Origin: Echria macrotheca
Taxonomy: Eukaryota > Ascomycota > Sordariomycetes > Sordariales > Schizotheciaceae
DNA length: 64,000 nucleotides
Assembly (NCBI GenBank): GCA_030411725.1
Contig: MU839829.1
Span: 1,240,001 to 1,304,000 of the forward strand
Direction: 5' to 3'
The position numbers and the translations under genes were made by a program. The notes below the pieces were generated by a model that worked only from the letters and a program-made list of their open reading frames with translations, was not told the DNA's origin and ran no database searches. Of this stretch, positions 36,247 to 47,829 are shown piece after piece (the stretch's first letter is position 1; each line of letters starts with the position of its first letter).

Positions 36247-36702
36247 CCAGTGCGGGGGGTGCAGGTGTGGGGTGGAAGTAGAAAGTTTTTCGGCCCCGCT
36301 AGTTGCAAAGATTTATCCTTGCTTCCACCCACCTAGCAATCCTCCACTACCACCACCACTACTACCAGTCAAAAAGCGTAGCACGCAATCAAGCTTCTTT
36401 TCGCGCAGTCAAGGCTATCTTTCAATTGGGTATTGATAGATTTAACTGCAAGGAAATGCCCTTGATCGCACGCGATAGTGGTTGACTGCGCGCGTGGGTG
36501 CGTGGGTGCTTGGGCCAGCCAAGGCTCGCTTATGGCCTACCCCCTGCACCCCATCAAAAAACACAACCATCGAGTGCAAAAGCTGTTTTTGACGATTAAA
36601 AATTAAAGAAAAATCGCACGCACAAACGGGCTGTACGAGTGTAATTGCAAGATCCGTGCAGCTCGATTGATACGTTGTTGTTTTTTTGCGATATGTTGTG
36701 AT

Positions 36703-36825
36703 TATAGGGGCTTATACGCTGTAATTGTAGGGGGGTATGCGCTATAATTACAGTGGGTTGTGTGCTGTGGCTATAGGGGGTTGTACGCTATAATTATAGG
36801 TAGTTGTGTACTGTAATTATAGGGG
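36703..36825. repeat. Tandem repeat inside the element (about 20-25 bp, 5 copies)
   Basis: Five degenerate units of the form TATAGGGGGTTGTACGCTATAAT. Subterminal or internal short repeats of this kind are common in DNA transposons as transposase-binding sites; that role is inferred. Confidence 0.75.
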
Positions 36826-36983
36826 TGTTGTTTTTTTTTTGGCTGTTATTGGCCCCCGTTACCCTTGGTTGAAATACGGGTAGGAAGGCGTGGAAGGTTA
36901 TGGAGGAAAAGTTGCAATTACTGAGGGGCTACCTGCCACCCGGGTGTGGGTGTAATGAGTGGTGTTGGGAAATTTTTGGCAAA

Positions 36984-37013
36984 ATTTGAGTAAACTTACA
37001 GTTGATCAAATGG
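36984..37013. repeat. Right terminal inverted repeat (30 bp)
   Basis: Reverse complement of 36217-36246 without mismatch. Confidence 0.85.
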
Positions 37014-39074
37014 ACCACCGCCGAACCTGGACTTTGGAGTGTGTCTTGGCGGCAATGCAAATCCGGCGATCTGTTACAGCCCTACAAGCATCACGCCTTC
37101 CAGACTTTTCGTCTGTTGATGCTGCAGAAACACTTCGTTGACATCTCAACCCGCACAGAAAGTGACTGCAATGTCACAATGTGTCGGTTTTGTCGACTTG
37201 ATCTCTGTAGCATCATCTGATCCCTCGAGATCTTCCCGAAAAGGGAGGCCGTGACCAGCTGGGAGGGAGGTGGGGCTTCGCAAACCACCTGCGGCCATGG
37301 GTTTGTGAAACGCGGTGATCATCACACTCCACATGGAAAAAGCAAGCAGCAGCGATCGCGCCTTGCGGGAGGGGAGCCGTGGAGCCAGGAGAACAGAAAT
37401 CCCACTTCGATCTCCAGTTTCGGAGTTGATTATGGGGAAGACACGCTAAGTGGGGCCACCGTGCTTTGCAAACCCTAACCCCCTCTCAAGGTCCCACTTA
37501 AAATTAAATCCACCCTCGGGGGGGTGCACTTCCAAAACAGCGTTGCGCGCAGCCTACAATGCACTTTTACCAAAACACAATCAATTAAAAATGTTTTGAC
37601 AGGTTGCATCGAATCAGGCTTGGGAAATCGATTCCGACGATGCAATTTCTTATATATAAATGTGGTTGTCTTTGCATCGCAATTGCAAATTTTCTTCTCG
37701 CGAGGACTTCGTCGCGACCAAGTCAGAAAATCGAGGGTGTAAGCACTCAGTGGGGTAAGTGTATCGAGACTTATCGGGACTTATCGAGGTGTTTGTGGCC
37801 GGGCCCCTTGTCTTTTGTCTTCCGCATAAGAGGGTCCCCAGTTTCGCGTCACTCGCCGCAACTCAACAGCATCCTAGCGTCATCGGCGCAGATGTCTCTT
37901 CCTCGAATACTTGCCCTCAGCGTCCTCTTTCTTACGCTTGTTCCACAGTGGTTGATGGCAGAAACTGGAGGGGAAATATGCAGTTGATGCGCCGGGACTG
38001 CTTCCGGGCGGTGCCAACCATCCAATCACAAGGAAAGTCACACGCATACGATCTGGTTGCACCACACCAACAGCGGAATACCCCTCATCTCATACGGCTG
38101 ACGGTGATGGTGGGCAGGTTGACAACTGCTGCCATCTCCGTACCAGATCTCATCTTGGGTGCCAGATCTCGTCTCGTTCAGGAAGGCGGGTTTCTCCTGC
38201 TCTTTACATAAACGTCGATTCGGAAACCAAAAAGTGACCACAGATTGGCTATGTAGAGAGTGAAACCCACCCTCCACATCTTTGACCGGACAGTGTGAGC
38301 TCACTGTAGTTACTCCTCCACGCAGCTCCTGTTCACCGATTCTCAATCCCCATGTCTTGGACCCAAATCCCCCCTCGTCTTCTCTTTCCTCGTGAGTATC
38401 GCCGAACATATGCAGCTGGAGATCGATCCAGCCAAGTGCAAGCCACCTCTCGACACCACCGAGCATTCGACCCACCCCAGTCACATCCCGTCCAGCCGAG
38501 AGGTGGGAGAACATTCCCCCGCGTGCGCCATCCTGAGCTGAGATCTCCCTCGCCTTGCAGTCGGCAGAGCAAGGTACGATCCGTACGATCCTCAATGATA
38601 CCATACCTGTTGACGGCTCATTGCCGATTAGAGAATGACCAAAATTGTCGGAACCGGATAGGTAGGGGAAGCGCGGAGCTGGCAGTGAGAGAGACAGATG
38701 CCCCAATGCGGTCAAGTTCATGATGTGAGTCTTAGAGTCGCGTGTATATATATGCGCCGCAAAGCTGTGATCTCAAAACTCTATGATGTGATCGATTGGC
38801 TGGTGGGGGGGCTAGATGAGACCTTCAGCACACTCCTGAAAGGTCAACCTCAGGGTGGCGTTGAGACACGGCATGGAGTTCGACCGCCTCCGGTCTGTCT
38901 GTCTCCCTGGCGCAGAGAGAGTATGAGGCCGGGCATATATATGAACCCTCGCCTAACACTTCCCAGATCACCAAGCCATTATTGCTCTTCTGTTGTCCCA
39001 TCTACGGGAATAGACCTGCTGTTTAGGTTTTCTTGTATCACTCACTGAAAGCTCTCACCCGCTACCCGGTCAGA
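37014..39074. other. Gene-poor region upstream of the C2H2 gene
   Basis: About 2 kb. A 227-codon minus-strand frame (38038-38721) is the longest, but it has no motif, no splice support and irregular composition. A CCCTAACCCC stretch near 37476-37487 resembles a telomere unit but is not tandem. Confidence 0.5.
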
Positions 39075-40223
39075 ATGGACTCCATGTCAGGAGGCATGCA
39101 TGGTGTCCTGCTTGCGGGCGAATGCCAAGTGGTCCATGAATGTGATATGATGTCGGAGCAATCCCTACAGCTCAATATCTTTGGTGTATCGGTATGAGCC
39201 CTCTAATCAAGGCGCGAGTGAGCCCAGACTGACAACGATCACGACTCCAGGACCACAACCTCATGGCGCAATGGAATTCCTGTTCGCAGTTGGTCATGCC
39301 AGCGTACCCATTAACGCCCCCGGAGGAGACTACCACCTTGGGACGTCAACAAGGCTATTTCGGCCATGCGCAAATATTTCCCGAGAACGGCAGCTTCCCG
39401 CCGTCACCAGAGCATATCCCCTTCGACCACCCGACTCAGGGACTACCACTATCCACAAGCATGCCCGGCCCACAAGTCTTTGAACCTGTTCCCTTGCCGT
39501 GGGAAGACACAACCAGCTTCATCCAGATAGAGAATAATCCCTCATGGCCAAGTCTATCTCCAACCCCAAGCTTTTTCCCTCCGTCACAGGGCCACCTCCC
39601 AGCTTCGACGACACCGGCAATCCCAGACATACACCGCATTACACCCCCTATCCCAATAACCCAAGAAGCCCCTTTCCACCCCATAGAACAATCCCAGATC
39701 CCTATCCAGCCACAACAACAACCACAACAAAAACAACGACCAAAAAAACAACCCAAACCATGCCCCTGGACAAAAGAAGGCTTCTCCTACCGAAACCGCC
39801 AAGATCAACAAGTAAACACCCCCTCCACCTCCCCCCCTATCATCTCATCCCACCCAACGCAACGCAACTAACTATGAGAAAAAAACAAAAAAGCAACTCT
39901 ACGAATGCCCCCTCTGCCAAAAACAAGGCCTCAACCCGCCCTTCCCAACCCTCCCCTCCCTAGAACACCACGTCCGCGACGCCCACGCCGGCCTAACCCT
40001 AAAAGCCGCCCGCATGACGCACGACACCTACCTCCTAGCCATCTACAGCGCCGACCGCCTCGTCCACCTAGAGGACTGCAAGCTGCCTCCTCCCGCCAAA
40101 ATCCGTTCGGCGCCCGTGCGCTACTCCAAAAAGGCGCTGTACAACCTCATGCGCGAGAATACGCGCAAGGCTCGGCAGCTCGGGATCGAGCTGCCCGAGG
40201 CTTCTACGACCATGATTAATTAA
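39075..40223 (+). CDS. Single C2H2 zinc-finger protein, unknown function
   Basis: Three exons, 39075-39191, 39251-39811 and 39894-40223, giving 335 aa; introns have GTATGA and GTAAAC donors, CTGAC and CTAAC branch sites and CAG/AAG acceptors, in phase. The middle is Pro/Gln-rich and disordered, ending in a Gln/Lys-rich stretch. The last exon encodes a C2H2-like finger: Cys231, Cys234, then His251/252 and His257 (CPLC ... LEHHVRDAH), with a longer loop than the classical finger. A basic C-terminal region follows. This fits a fungal DNA- or RNA-binding protein. A start at 39263 in exon 2 is an alternative. No orthologue recognised. Confidence 0.65.
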
Positions 40224-40235
40224 CTGAGAGATAGT

Positions 40236-40286
<51 letters not shown>

Positions 40287-40708
40287 GTATTGAAGTCTAG
40301 TTCGGTAGTAGTAGTAATACAAAGGAAATGGCGTCATCAGCCCCTGAACCAACAATACTTGGCATACCTGTTGTCTACCCACTGGCTTCGTGTCCGACAG
40401 AAACATAACCATAAACTTGCGCACTTCATCCGACATAAGAAATCAACATTGCACCTTCCAACCTACTCCGATCTATCTTGGCCTTTTAAAGGGAAACCCG
40501 CCAGATTTTTCCCTCCACCATTCCCGGTCCCATCCGTTGCTTCTTCATTATTACAATGGTACAAGTCAAATCGATGGCCTTGTCTGAGAAAGCCGGGCAA
40601 CCCCCGGAGAGATGGACGATACATATCTTCCAAATCGACCCCAAAAGCCCAGGTTCATGCTCCAGCCAAATCTGTCTCACAAGATGCCCTCGTTTGGTTA
40701 GGAATGGT
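40224..40708. other. Convergent 3' region
   Basis: Short region between the convergent C2H2 and pmt1 genes, beginning with a long AG microsatellite. No gene seen. Confidence 0.6.
40239..40284. repeat. (AG)23 microsatellite
   Basis: Uninterrupted run of 23 AG dinucleotides just downstream of the C2H2 gene stop. Confidence 0.97.
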
Positions 40709-43700
40709 TCAAGCAGCCTCGTCACTCTTCGCCGTGGCCTCGTTGCCCTCACTTGCGGGCTTCGGGGCCTTCCCCTCGCGTTCCTTCTCCCCTTCGACGC
40801 TCTTCTTCGCAGGGGGGATCGGCTCATCGGCAACGAGGCTACGCTTGGTGGTCTCGCTATCTACCCCTGAAATGTTTGTCAGTATCAAAGAACAGACGAC
40901 GAAACATGGTGCGACTGGAAATACCTTGCACGTCGGGATGCGGAGGAGCGACCGCAGCCTCCTGCGGAACCTCGGCATCCGGTTGGGGGATTTCGTTTCC
41001 GTCGGCGTCTACGACGCGGGTGCGGGTCTCATACCGCGTCTTGAACTCGACCTTGCCCTCGAGGGCCTTGACCTGTTCCTCATTCAAGAGGTTGCCGAAT
41101 TGATCCCGGTACTCAACGCGCTCTTCACGAGAAAGAATACGTTGTCCAGGAGGGGGCGGTGCGCCAGAGATGCCGGGCTTGCCAGCTTCGGGCGGATTGG
41201 CAATTCCAACGGGAATCTGAGGGGGTTGGCCAGCCTGGACGGGAGGGGCCGGTGGAGGGCTTGACATCGGGGGCGTCTGCCCTGCGGCTTGCGCGGGAAG
41301 GGATGCATAGGCGTCATACTATAGCACGGGAGGAATTAGTCGTTTGCTCTTCAGGGTCTCTAACCTCATGCAGGCGTTTCATACAGAGCCGCGTTATTCC
41401 AGAGGGTTCGAAGAAATACCGCGGTATTTCTGAGGCAACCCTATGACGGGCACGGTTGCAGGGGGTTCGCCACTTACGCTGTCGAGGAAGGTATTGCAGT
41501 CCCAGTCCCAGGTGCTGAAAAGCTTCACCCGGTTGCATTCCGCCTTCGTCCAGGCATTGCCGTACGCGAGAGGAGAGTAGAGCCAGAAGACAACGATAGT
41601 CAAGGCGAGGAAAGCGGTAGCGCCGGCCTTGTTGATAATCGGGTGCTCCTTCATCCGGAAGGTCGGTACTCTGGCAGTGATGAAATCATACGTCTGGCAG
41701 AAAGCCATGACGGCGAAGTACAGGGCCGGGAAATAGTGGTGAAGGAACAGCTGGCGCTGCATGAGATAGAAGGGGAAATAATGGAACGCCCAACCGAGGA
41801 CCGACGTGCCAATTTCGTAGTCGAAACGCTTGAAGGTAGCGTTGGAATAGTCGCCACAGCTCCTCTGCCACCGGAGAACGGCAATGCCCTTGAAGAGAGC
41901 ATAGATAACCACGGCCGCGGTGGCGCTCCACCAGACGATGGGGTTGCCAATGAGGTAGATCTGTCTGTGGTCCTTGCCCCAGAAGTTGATGCCCCGGCGG
42001 AGGATCGGCCAGGCTTCAGGGCGGGAGTCCCAGGCGTGAGACTCGACGAGTCCAGCGTTTGTCTTCCACATGACCTTCTGCAGTTCCCAGAACTTCCCAA
42101 AGAACCCAGGGTTCCGATAGTTGACCTTCTCCGCGTTTTCATCGAGCGAGGGGTGTTCGTTCGACTCCACGTACCACAGGCTGTTTGGCAAAGTGCCGCC
42201 GCGCGCGCAGGTTACCTCCTGTTGCTCGGACGCCCAGTCCGGAAGCTTGACCTTGTGAGAGAACAGAACACAACCAGTCATGACATGGACCAGACGGAAT
42301 TTCGTGTCGATGGTGCGGAGACGCTCTTGGGCGACGCCACCCTTGGATTTCTTCTTCACGATTTCAACTCTGAAGAAGTCATTGGCATCTCCATCGAAGC
42401 CCTCATAGCCATAAGCGGAGACTTCGTTCTGCCAGTCGGCTTCCGTAACGGGAGGGCGGACGTCATGTGAGTGGAGGCGGCGGTGTGTGGGGAGATGGTA
42501 AATGCGAAGGATGGAGCCATCCTTGATATATGGGAGGTCAGGAAGATTGTACCAAGCGCCGGTCCCGTTGATGGGCTCGCCGTGAATGTCCAGAGGCTGA
42601 GTCTGATTCTCGAGCAGCCAGATGTTGTTGTCATCCTTGTGCGGGTACAAGGTGATCTGCTGTTGCTTGGAACCCGTGGGATACATCAGAGGATGAGAAT
42701 GCAGATAGCCACCCTGGGTGTTGACATGTCTGATGGTCACTCGGCTGCCGAAGAGGACGTCGGCTGGCACGTCCTGCATCCCCTTGGAGTTCAAGGTGGA
42801 CTGGAACTCCGAGCTCATGAAACCATCACCCTCGCCGGGGTTCACCAAGCAGAGGAAGTGGACTCCAAACATGGCCATGTAGAATGTCATGGGAATGACA
42901 ATCAGGCAGAACACGCGGGCCATGAAGTGCTTGGCAAAGAGACGCATCGAGACGTGCTTGTAATCGCCGAGCATTACCCAGAGCTGGACCAGGGTCAAGG
43001 TTCCCACCCAGGCGATGGTGAAGAGGCCAACCCACTTGATGCTGAGCGTAATGCCAAGGCCAAGACCGGTCATCGCTAGCCAGAACCACCAGCTGGGCTG
43101 GAAAGCCTTAGCCGGGCCAAGCTCCTGCTGGTTGGTGAACGATGTGAATGCGAGAGCAGTGAACCCGGTTGCGATCATCAGAGGCGAATCAAGAAGGATG
43201 AGCCGGGCCTGGGTTAAAAGACCGTTCTCTACGGTAATGGTCAGCACACAGTAATGCGAAGCTTTGCGGGGAACGTCTCGTACCGAAGATGATCAGACCA
43301 GCGCCGAGCGCCGCTGTGGTTGTGCGGCATCCCACGGCCTTCAGGGTGAGGAACATGCAGGGCACCAAGAAGATGCCGCAAAGTGCAGGGAACAGGCGCA
43401 TGGCGACATACGGGACGCCAGGCTCGAGATAATCCTTGCCAATGTCCTTGAAGTCGAAGTCTCCGTTGAATCCAGCCAGCCAACCAAACAGTGTGATCAT
43501 GAGTTTCGCAAGCGGAGGATGGACGTCCATGAAGAACCGGCCCTTGATATACTTGGAAGCAAAACCGCCGAAGCTGTGCGACAACTTAGTTAGCACATAC
43601 TCGGAGTTGGCGGTGGGGGTGGACATACTGGACCTCGTCAAACACCACGCTGGACGGCTGGTAGATACGGAACAGTCGAACAATGGCGGCCGCGACCGTC

Positions 43701-43894
43701 ACAGCGAGCATGACCTGGTAGTCGGACACCGGGAGAAGAAAGACATCGTTATCCTCGACGCCCTCCGACGTATAGTCCTCCTTGGCCTTCGAGCCCTTGG
43801 ACTTGGGTTTGGACGGATTGGGGGTCTGCGGACGCGGCGAGGGCGAGGCCCGCCGGGGCTGCGAAGAGCCCTTCGCAGTCAGACTGCGAGCCAT
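40709..43894 (-). CDS. pmt1: Protein O-mannosyltransferase, PMT1 subfamily
   Basis: Five exons, 43629-43894, 43284-43573, 41478-43228, 40925-41318 and 40709-40866, giving 952 aa, all in phase. The first luminal loop has the catalytic Asp86-Glu87 (VVFDEVHFGGFASKY), split by intron 1. Multiple transmembrane segments follow, then luminal MIR repeats (VNTQGGYLHSHPLMYP, RRLHSHDVRPP, FRLVHVMTGCVLFSH), then C-terminal membrane helices. A long hydrophilic tail (VEYRDQFGNLLNEEQV onward) and the length near 950 aa point to PMT1 rather than PMT2 or PMT4 (about 745-780 aa). Role: transfer of mannose from dolichyl-phosphate-mannose to Ser/Thr in the ER, usually as a Pmt1-Pmt2 heterodimer. It is divergent from prp21. 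Confidence 0.92.
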
Positions 43895-44702
43895 GATTGA
43901 TGTGTTTCCTTCAGGCGCGCGGGTCTGTCGAGATGGATTGGGATGGGTCCGGTCCGGTACGGAGAAGGTCAAAGATGGGGAGCTTCAGCCGAGAAATCGG
44001 GGAGTCTCCAAGCCGAATTAACGAGAGTCGAGAAGTTCAAAGTTCATTAAAAAGGGGCATTGGATTGTAGAAAGAAGAATTGCGTCAACAGAAGCGTCGA
44101 TGGAACTCGACCGATCTTCTGTCCCGTCTGCTCGTCCTGCCGTCGACCTCAGGGTGCAGAGAGTCGGGTGGAAAGGGGTTGGTTGCGTTGCAATGTCCAA
44201 CTTTCTATAAATTCAATGTAGGCTAAGTGGCCTCATCCCTCGCAGTCTGTGCCAGCTGGACCCGCCAGGGGGGTGATTGGCGGACCCCGCTGCATCTAAC
44301 TATTGGCTGTCAGCCCTGCGCGCCAGACCGCGTCTGCGTTCCCCCTTGTTCCCGTGTTCTCCAGCTCGAAATCTACCCAGAACCCGGGTCAATACGAAGA
44401 ACGAAAGGGGCATTTGATGCGTTGTGATGATGCTGCGGTGCGTTCAAGAGGCTTCAGCCCTCTCGGTGAACCTGGTGCCCGTTCATGGAAGATTACACCC
44501 ATCAATCGCGTCTGAATTCCAACTCGGTCAAAAAAAAGTTCCGGAGCCTGGTTTTCCATTCGCGGCCGTGTTGATCAGAAGAGTGGGGCTGCCGCCCGGA
44601 TGGTCCGTGCACGTAGTTAACAGCCTGTGGCCGCCAAGATGGCAATGAATCTTTTCCCGATCCAAACATTCGACAACCACCCTTAACGACCGCGCGACCG
44701 CC
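43895..44702. other. Divergent promoter region, pmt1/prp21
   Basis: About 0.8 kb between two housekeeping starts. No gene; short frames only. Confidence 0.6.
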
Positions 44703-46389
44703 ATGGCCGTTCCAACAAATGGAGACGTCACGGCGTCTGCTTCGGCGCAGCTGGAGAATATCAAGCCGCCGCCAGGCGTAATCATCCCGCCGCCGGGCGA
44801 AATCCGCGAGGCAATCGAGAAAACAGCAGGCTATGTCATGCGTGGCGGGCTCGGCCTCGAGCAGCGCATTCGAGACAACCATGGGAAGAATCCGAAGTTT
44901 AGTTTCCTGATGACGAGTTCCGACCCCTACAATGCCTACTACGAATGGCGGAAGCAAGAGATCAAGGCCGGTCGCGGCACTGCCGTGGCTGCTGGTCGCG
45001 CCGGCGACGCGACGGCCGCGGCAGCAAAAGAGGAGCCAAAGGGCCCCGCCAGGCCGCCCGACTTCCAGTTCTCAGCCCGTATGCCTCGAATGAGCCAGAA
45101 AGACTTGGAGATTGTGCGACTAACTGCCTTGTTCGTCGCAAAGAACGGGCGCCCCTACATGACGCAGCTTGCGCAGCGTGAGGCCGGCAACCCTCAATTC
45201 CAGTTTCTGATCCCCAACCACACGTTCCACAACTTCTTCCAGAGCACGATCGATCAATACTCGATTCTTCTACGCGAAAGCGGCGTCAACGGCCAGGGCT
45301 CCAAGCTCCAAGAGTTGCGCGTTGCCGAGCTCCGACGGAATATCAGCGACAAGTACCATGTCCTCGCGCGGGCCAAACAGAGAGCCGAGTATTCAAGGTG
45401 GCAGGAAGCCGAGAAGGCGAAGCATGAGGAGGAGGAAGAGAAAAAGAAGATTGAGTTTGCTCGTATCGACTGGAATGACTTTGTTGTAGTCGAGACCATC
45501 GTCTTCACCGAGTCGGACGACCAAGCGAATCTCCCTCCTCCCACCTCCCTCAACGACTTGCAGTATGCTTCTCTCGAGGAGAAGAACAAGCACTCGATCA
45601 GCTCGAATCTGAGAATCGAGGAGGCGTTTCCGTTCGAAGACACGACGTATAACGCCTATCCTCCCCAGATGTACGGTGTCCAGGCACCGGCTCCTCAGAT
45701 GCCCCAGCAAGTGCAGGTTGCTCAAACACATTCGCCACAACCCCAAAGCTCCCCGTTCGCTGGCTTCTCCCTTGCCAACCGCACTAGGTCTGCGGACGAG
45801 GAGGAGGAGCAACAGAAGATACAGGAGAGGGAACAGGATCGGCAACGGATGCAACAAGCACAAGCCGAGGCCAGAGGCGGCGCTGCACCTATGAAGATCA
45901 AGGAGAACTACGTTCCCCGGGCGGCGCAGCGAGCGGCGAACAAATTCGGGGCCCAGACTGCCATCTGCCCGAACTGCAAGCAGCAGATCCCGCTCAACGA
46001 AATGGAAGAACACATGAGAAGTAAGCCAAGTCACCCCTGCTGTAGATTTTTTTTTCTATCAATGCTAACGTATCACAGTTGAGCTCCTGGATCCGCGGTG
46101 GAAAGAACAGAAAGCCAAGGCCGATGCGCGATATGCGACGACCAACCTTTCTACTGTCGACGTGGCCAATAATCTCAAGCGTCTTGCAAGCCAACGGAGT
46201 GACGTCTTCGATGGCGTGACTGGGCAGCCTATTTCCGAAGAAGAGCAAGCCCGCCGAAAGAAGGTCGCACTCAACAGCTTTGACGGCAATCCGGAAGGGA
46301 AGAGTCAAGCTCACATTACTCAACTCCAGAGCTTCAACCTGGATGAGCAAATCCGAGCGATCCATCAAAAATTTGCCGAAAAGAAATGA
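44703..46389 (+). CDS. prp21: Splicing factor 3A subunit 1 / Prp21
   Basis: Two exons, 44703-46020 and 46079-46389, giving 542 aa. The intron has a GTAAGC donor, a GCTAAC branch site and a CACAG acceptor. Two SURP modules are visible: about residues 34-87 (AIEKTAGYVMRGGLGLEQRI ... NAYYEWRKQEI) and about 138-188 (IVRLTALFVAKNGRPYMTQL ... NFFQSTIDQYS). A charged helical region follows, then a Cys-x2-Cys motif (CPNCKQQIPLNEMEEHMR) and the conserved IELLDPRWKEQK segment spliced across the intron. The C-terminal ubiquitin-like domain of animal SF3A1 is absent, as in other fungi. It is part of SF3a in the U2 snRNP and recognises the branch-site complex. Confidence 0.95.
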
Positions 46390-47233
46390 TTCGCATCTTG
46401 AGGCAAGACCTGTGTCCATCGTTTCACGAGGCGGCAGCACCTGTGCTATTTGGGCCGAGGGACGAAGCCCCGGCCATTGCTACAGGCGTGTATAGGATGG
46501 GGGTTCACATTCTGCTCGGAGTCTTGGAGTTTCGTGGTGGGGGGTTGTATCACAAAATAGGTATCTTGGGAATTAGCGTTCGTCTCACCGTTGAATGTGT
46601 ACCAATTAAAACCACAACTATGATGTCGTGTGATGAGCTTTTGGACATCGTATTTGCCCGTTGGTAACTTTCATGGTGTCCCGCAAATTGGCGCAACGGT
46701 TCGCGATGCCTGCCGGGGCGTGGTCCCACCCTCGGTCAAGAATTGAATTACTGTGATCATTCTGGGGAGGGGAGCTTCTTTTGGTCCCATTCTGTCACCC
46801 CGCCCTTCGACGCCCAGAACTTAGCCTCGTCCACCCACGCTCTTCTATCAGCTTCGCCCATCACAAGGCTGCTTTCGCATACCAGAAACCCACGCCATAC
46901 GACACAGAAATCCCATACGACTTGTCGTCATCGCCGATATAGCTCCCGTTCGGCCCAGCAGCTACCGCAGCGTCACATAGCTCCCGGGCGACTCGCCAAT
47001 CCGTATCTACCCCGCGCACCCGCATCGGTGACCGACCTATATACGACAAAGCCCATTCCCGACGTCTCGCCAATAACACCGTCAAAACGGCGTCCAACAA
47101 CGAGTCCGGCGCTCGCGCCTCCAGCGCTGAGCCGCAACAGAAATCACCCACCTCGCCGAGCTCGCCCACATCCTCATCTTCCTCAGCGGCAGCGGCGGCG
47201 GCGGCAGCGGCAGCCCGTCTACACCGACCCATC
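46390..47233. other. prp21 3' region and snx3 promoter/leader
   Basis: About 0.8 kb. A long frame (46743-47384) crosses into snx3 but is arginine/proline-rich and out of frame with it, so it is treated as chance in a GC-rich leader. Confidence 0.5.
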
Positions 47234-47829
47234 ATGCAGGCGATGCCAGACACACGACAGCAGTCGTTTGACGAGATCTACGGGCCCCCAGAGAACTTTC
47301 TCGAGATTGAGGTATGTGTGTTGTGCTGTATTCTGTCCACAACTGCCCCTGCCACACACATGCCGAGAGAGCTTGGTATACTGACGCAGACATATAATAT
47401 TTTAACAGGTCCGCAACCCGCGCACGCACGGCATCGGCCGCCACATGTACACCGACTACGAGATCGTCTGCCGCACCAACATCCCGGCCTTCAAGCTGCG
47501 GCAGTCGACGGTGCGCCGGCGCTACTCGGACTTTGAGTGGTTCCGCGACATCCTCGAGCGCGAGAGTGCGAGGGTCACGATCCCGCCGCTGCCCGGCAAG
47601 GTGTTTACGAACCGGTTTAGTGATGATGTGATTGAGGGCCGGCGCGTCGGGCTGGAGAAGTTTCTAAAGATCGTCGTGGGCCATCCGCTCCTGCAGACGG
47701 GGAGCAAGGTGCTTGCTGCTTTTGTTCAGGGTATGTCTTTTTTTTTTCTCTTAGAAAAAGGGGGGAGAGGATGACTGACAAGTGACACAAAAAAAAACAG
47801 ACCCGAACTGGGATCGGAACGCCTGGTGA
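47234..47829 (+). CDS. snx3: Sorting nexin 3 / Grd19
   Basis: Three exons, 47234-47311, 47409-47730 and 47801-47829, giving 142 aa, the usual size. Donors are GTATGT; phase is kept. The protein is a single PX domain: RRRYSDFEWFRDIL holds the PI3P-binding arginine, PPLPGKVF is the proline loop, and RRVGLEKFLKIVVGHPLL the second basic helix. The ending DPNWDRNAW is the conserved Snx3 tail. Role: retromer-linked recycling from endosomes to the Golgi through PI3P. A second in-frame ATG lies three codons downstream. The stop is TGA followed by C, with a long in-frame open extension (see findings). Confidence 0.95.

Larger units (their letters stand above)
36217..37013. mobile_element. Putative MITE / non-autonomous DNA transposon with 30-bp perfect TIRs
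   Basis: The 30 bp at 36217-36246 (starting CCATTTGATCAACTG) are exactly the reverse complement of 36984-37013. Homology stops abruptly on both sides. The 797-bp element has no transposase-length frame; the longest is about 60-110 codons without a recognisable domain. It sits in the longest gene-poor stretch of the window and contains an internal tandem repeat. No obvious target-site duplication flanks the outer ends; a TA inside the TIR could mark a Tc1/mariner-type boundary instead. Class assignment is therefore open. Confidence 0.72.

Noticed and set aside
37476..37487. Telomere-like CCCTAACCCC stretch
   Set aside because: Fewer than two units and not tandem.
37440..37760. Second inverted-repeat element near the MITE
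   Set aside because: Only 7-8 bp inverted matches (CACCCTCG/CGAGGGTG, AAGTGGG/CCCACTT), expected by chance.
38038..38721. 227-codon minus-strand frame
   Set aside because: No domain, no intron support and irregular composition; not enough to call a gene.
46743..47384. 213-codon plus-strand frame overlapping the snx3 start
   Set aside because: Out of frame with the conserved Snx3 exon and rich in Arg/Pro; reads as GC-rich leader.
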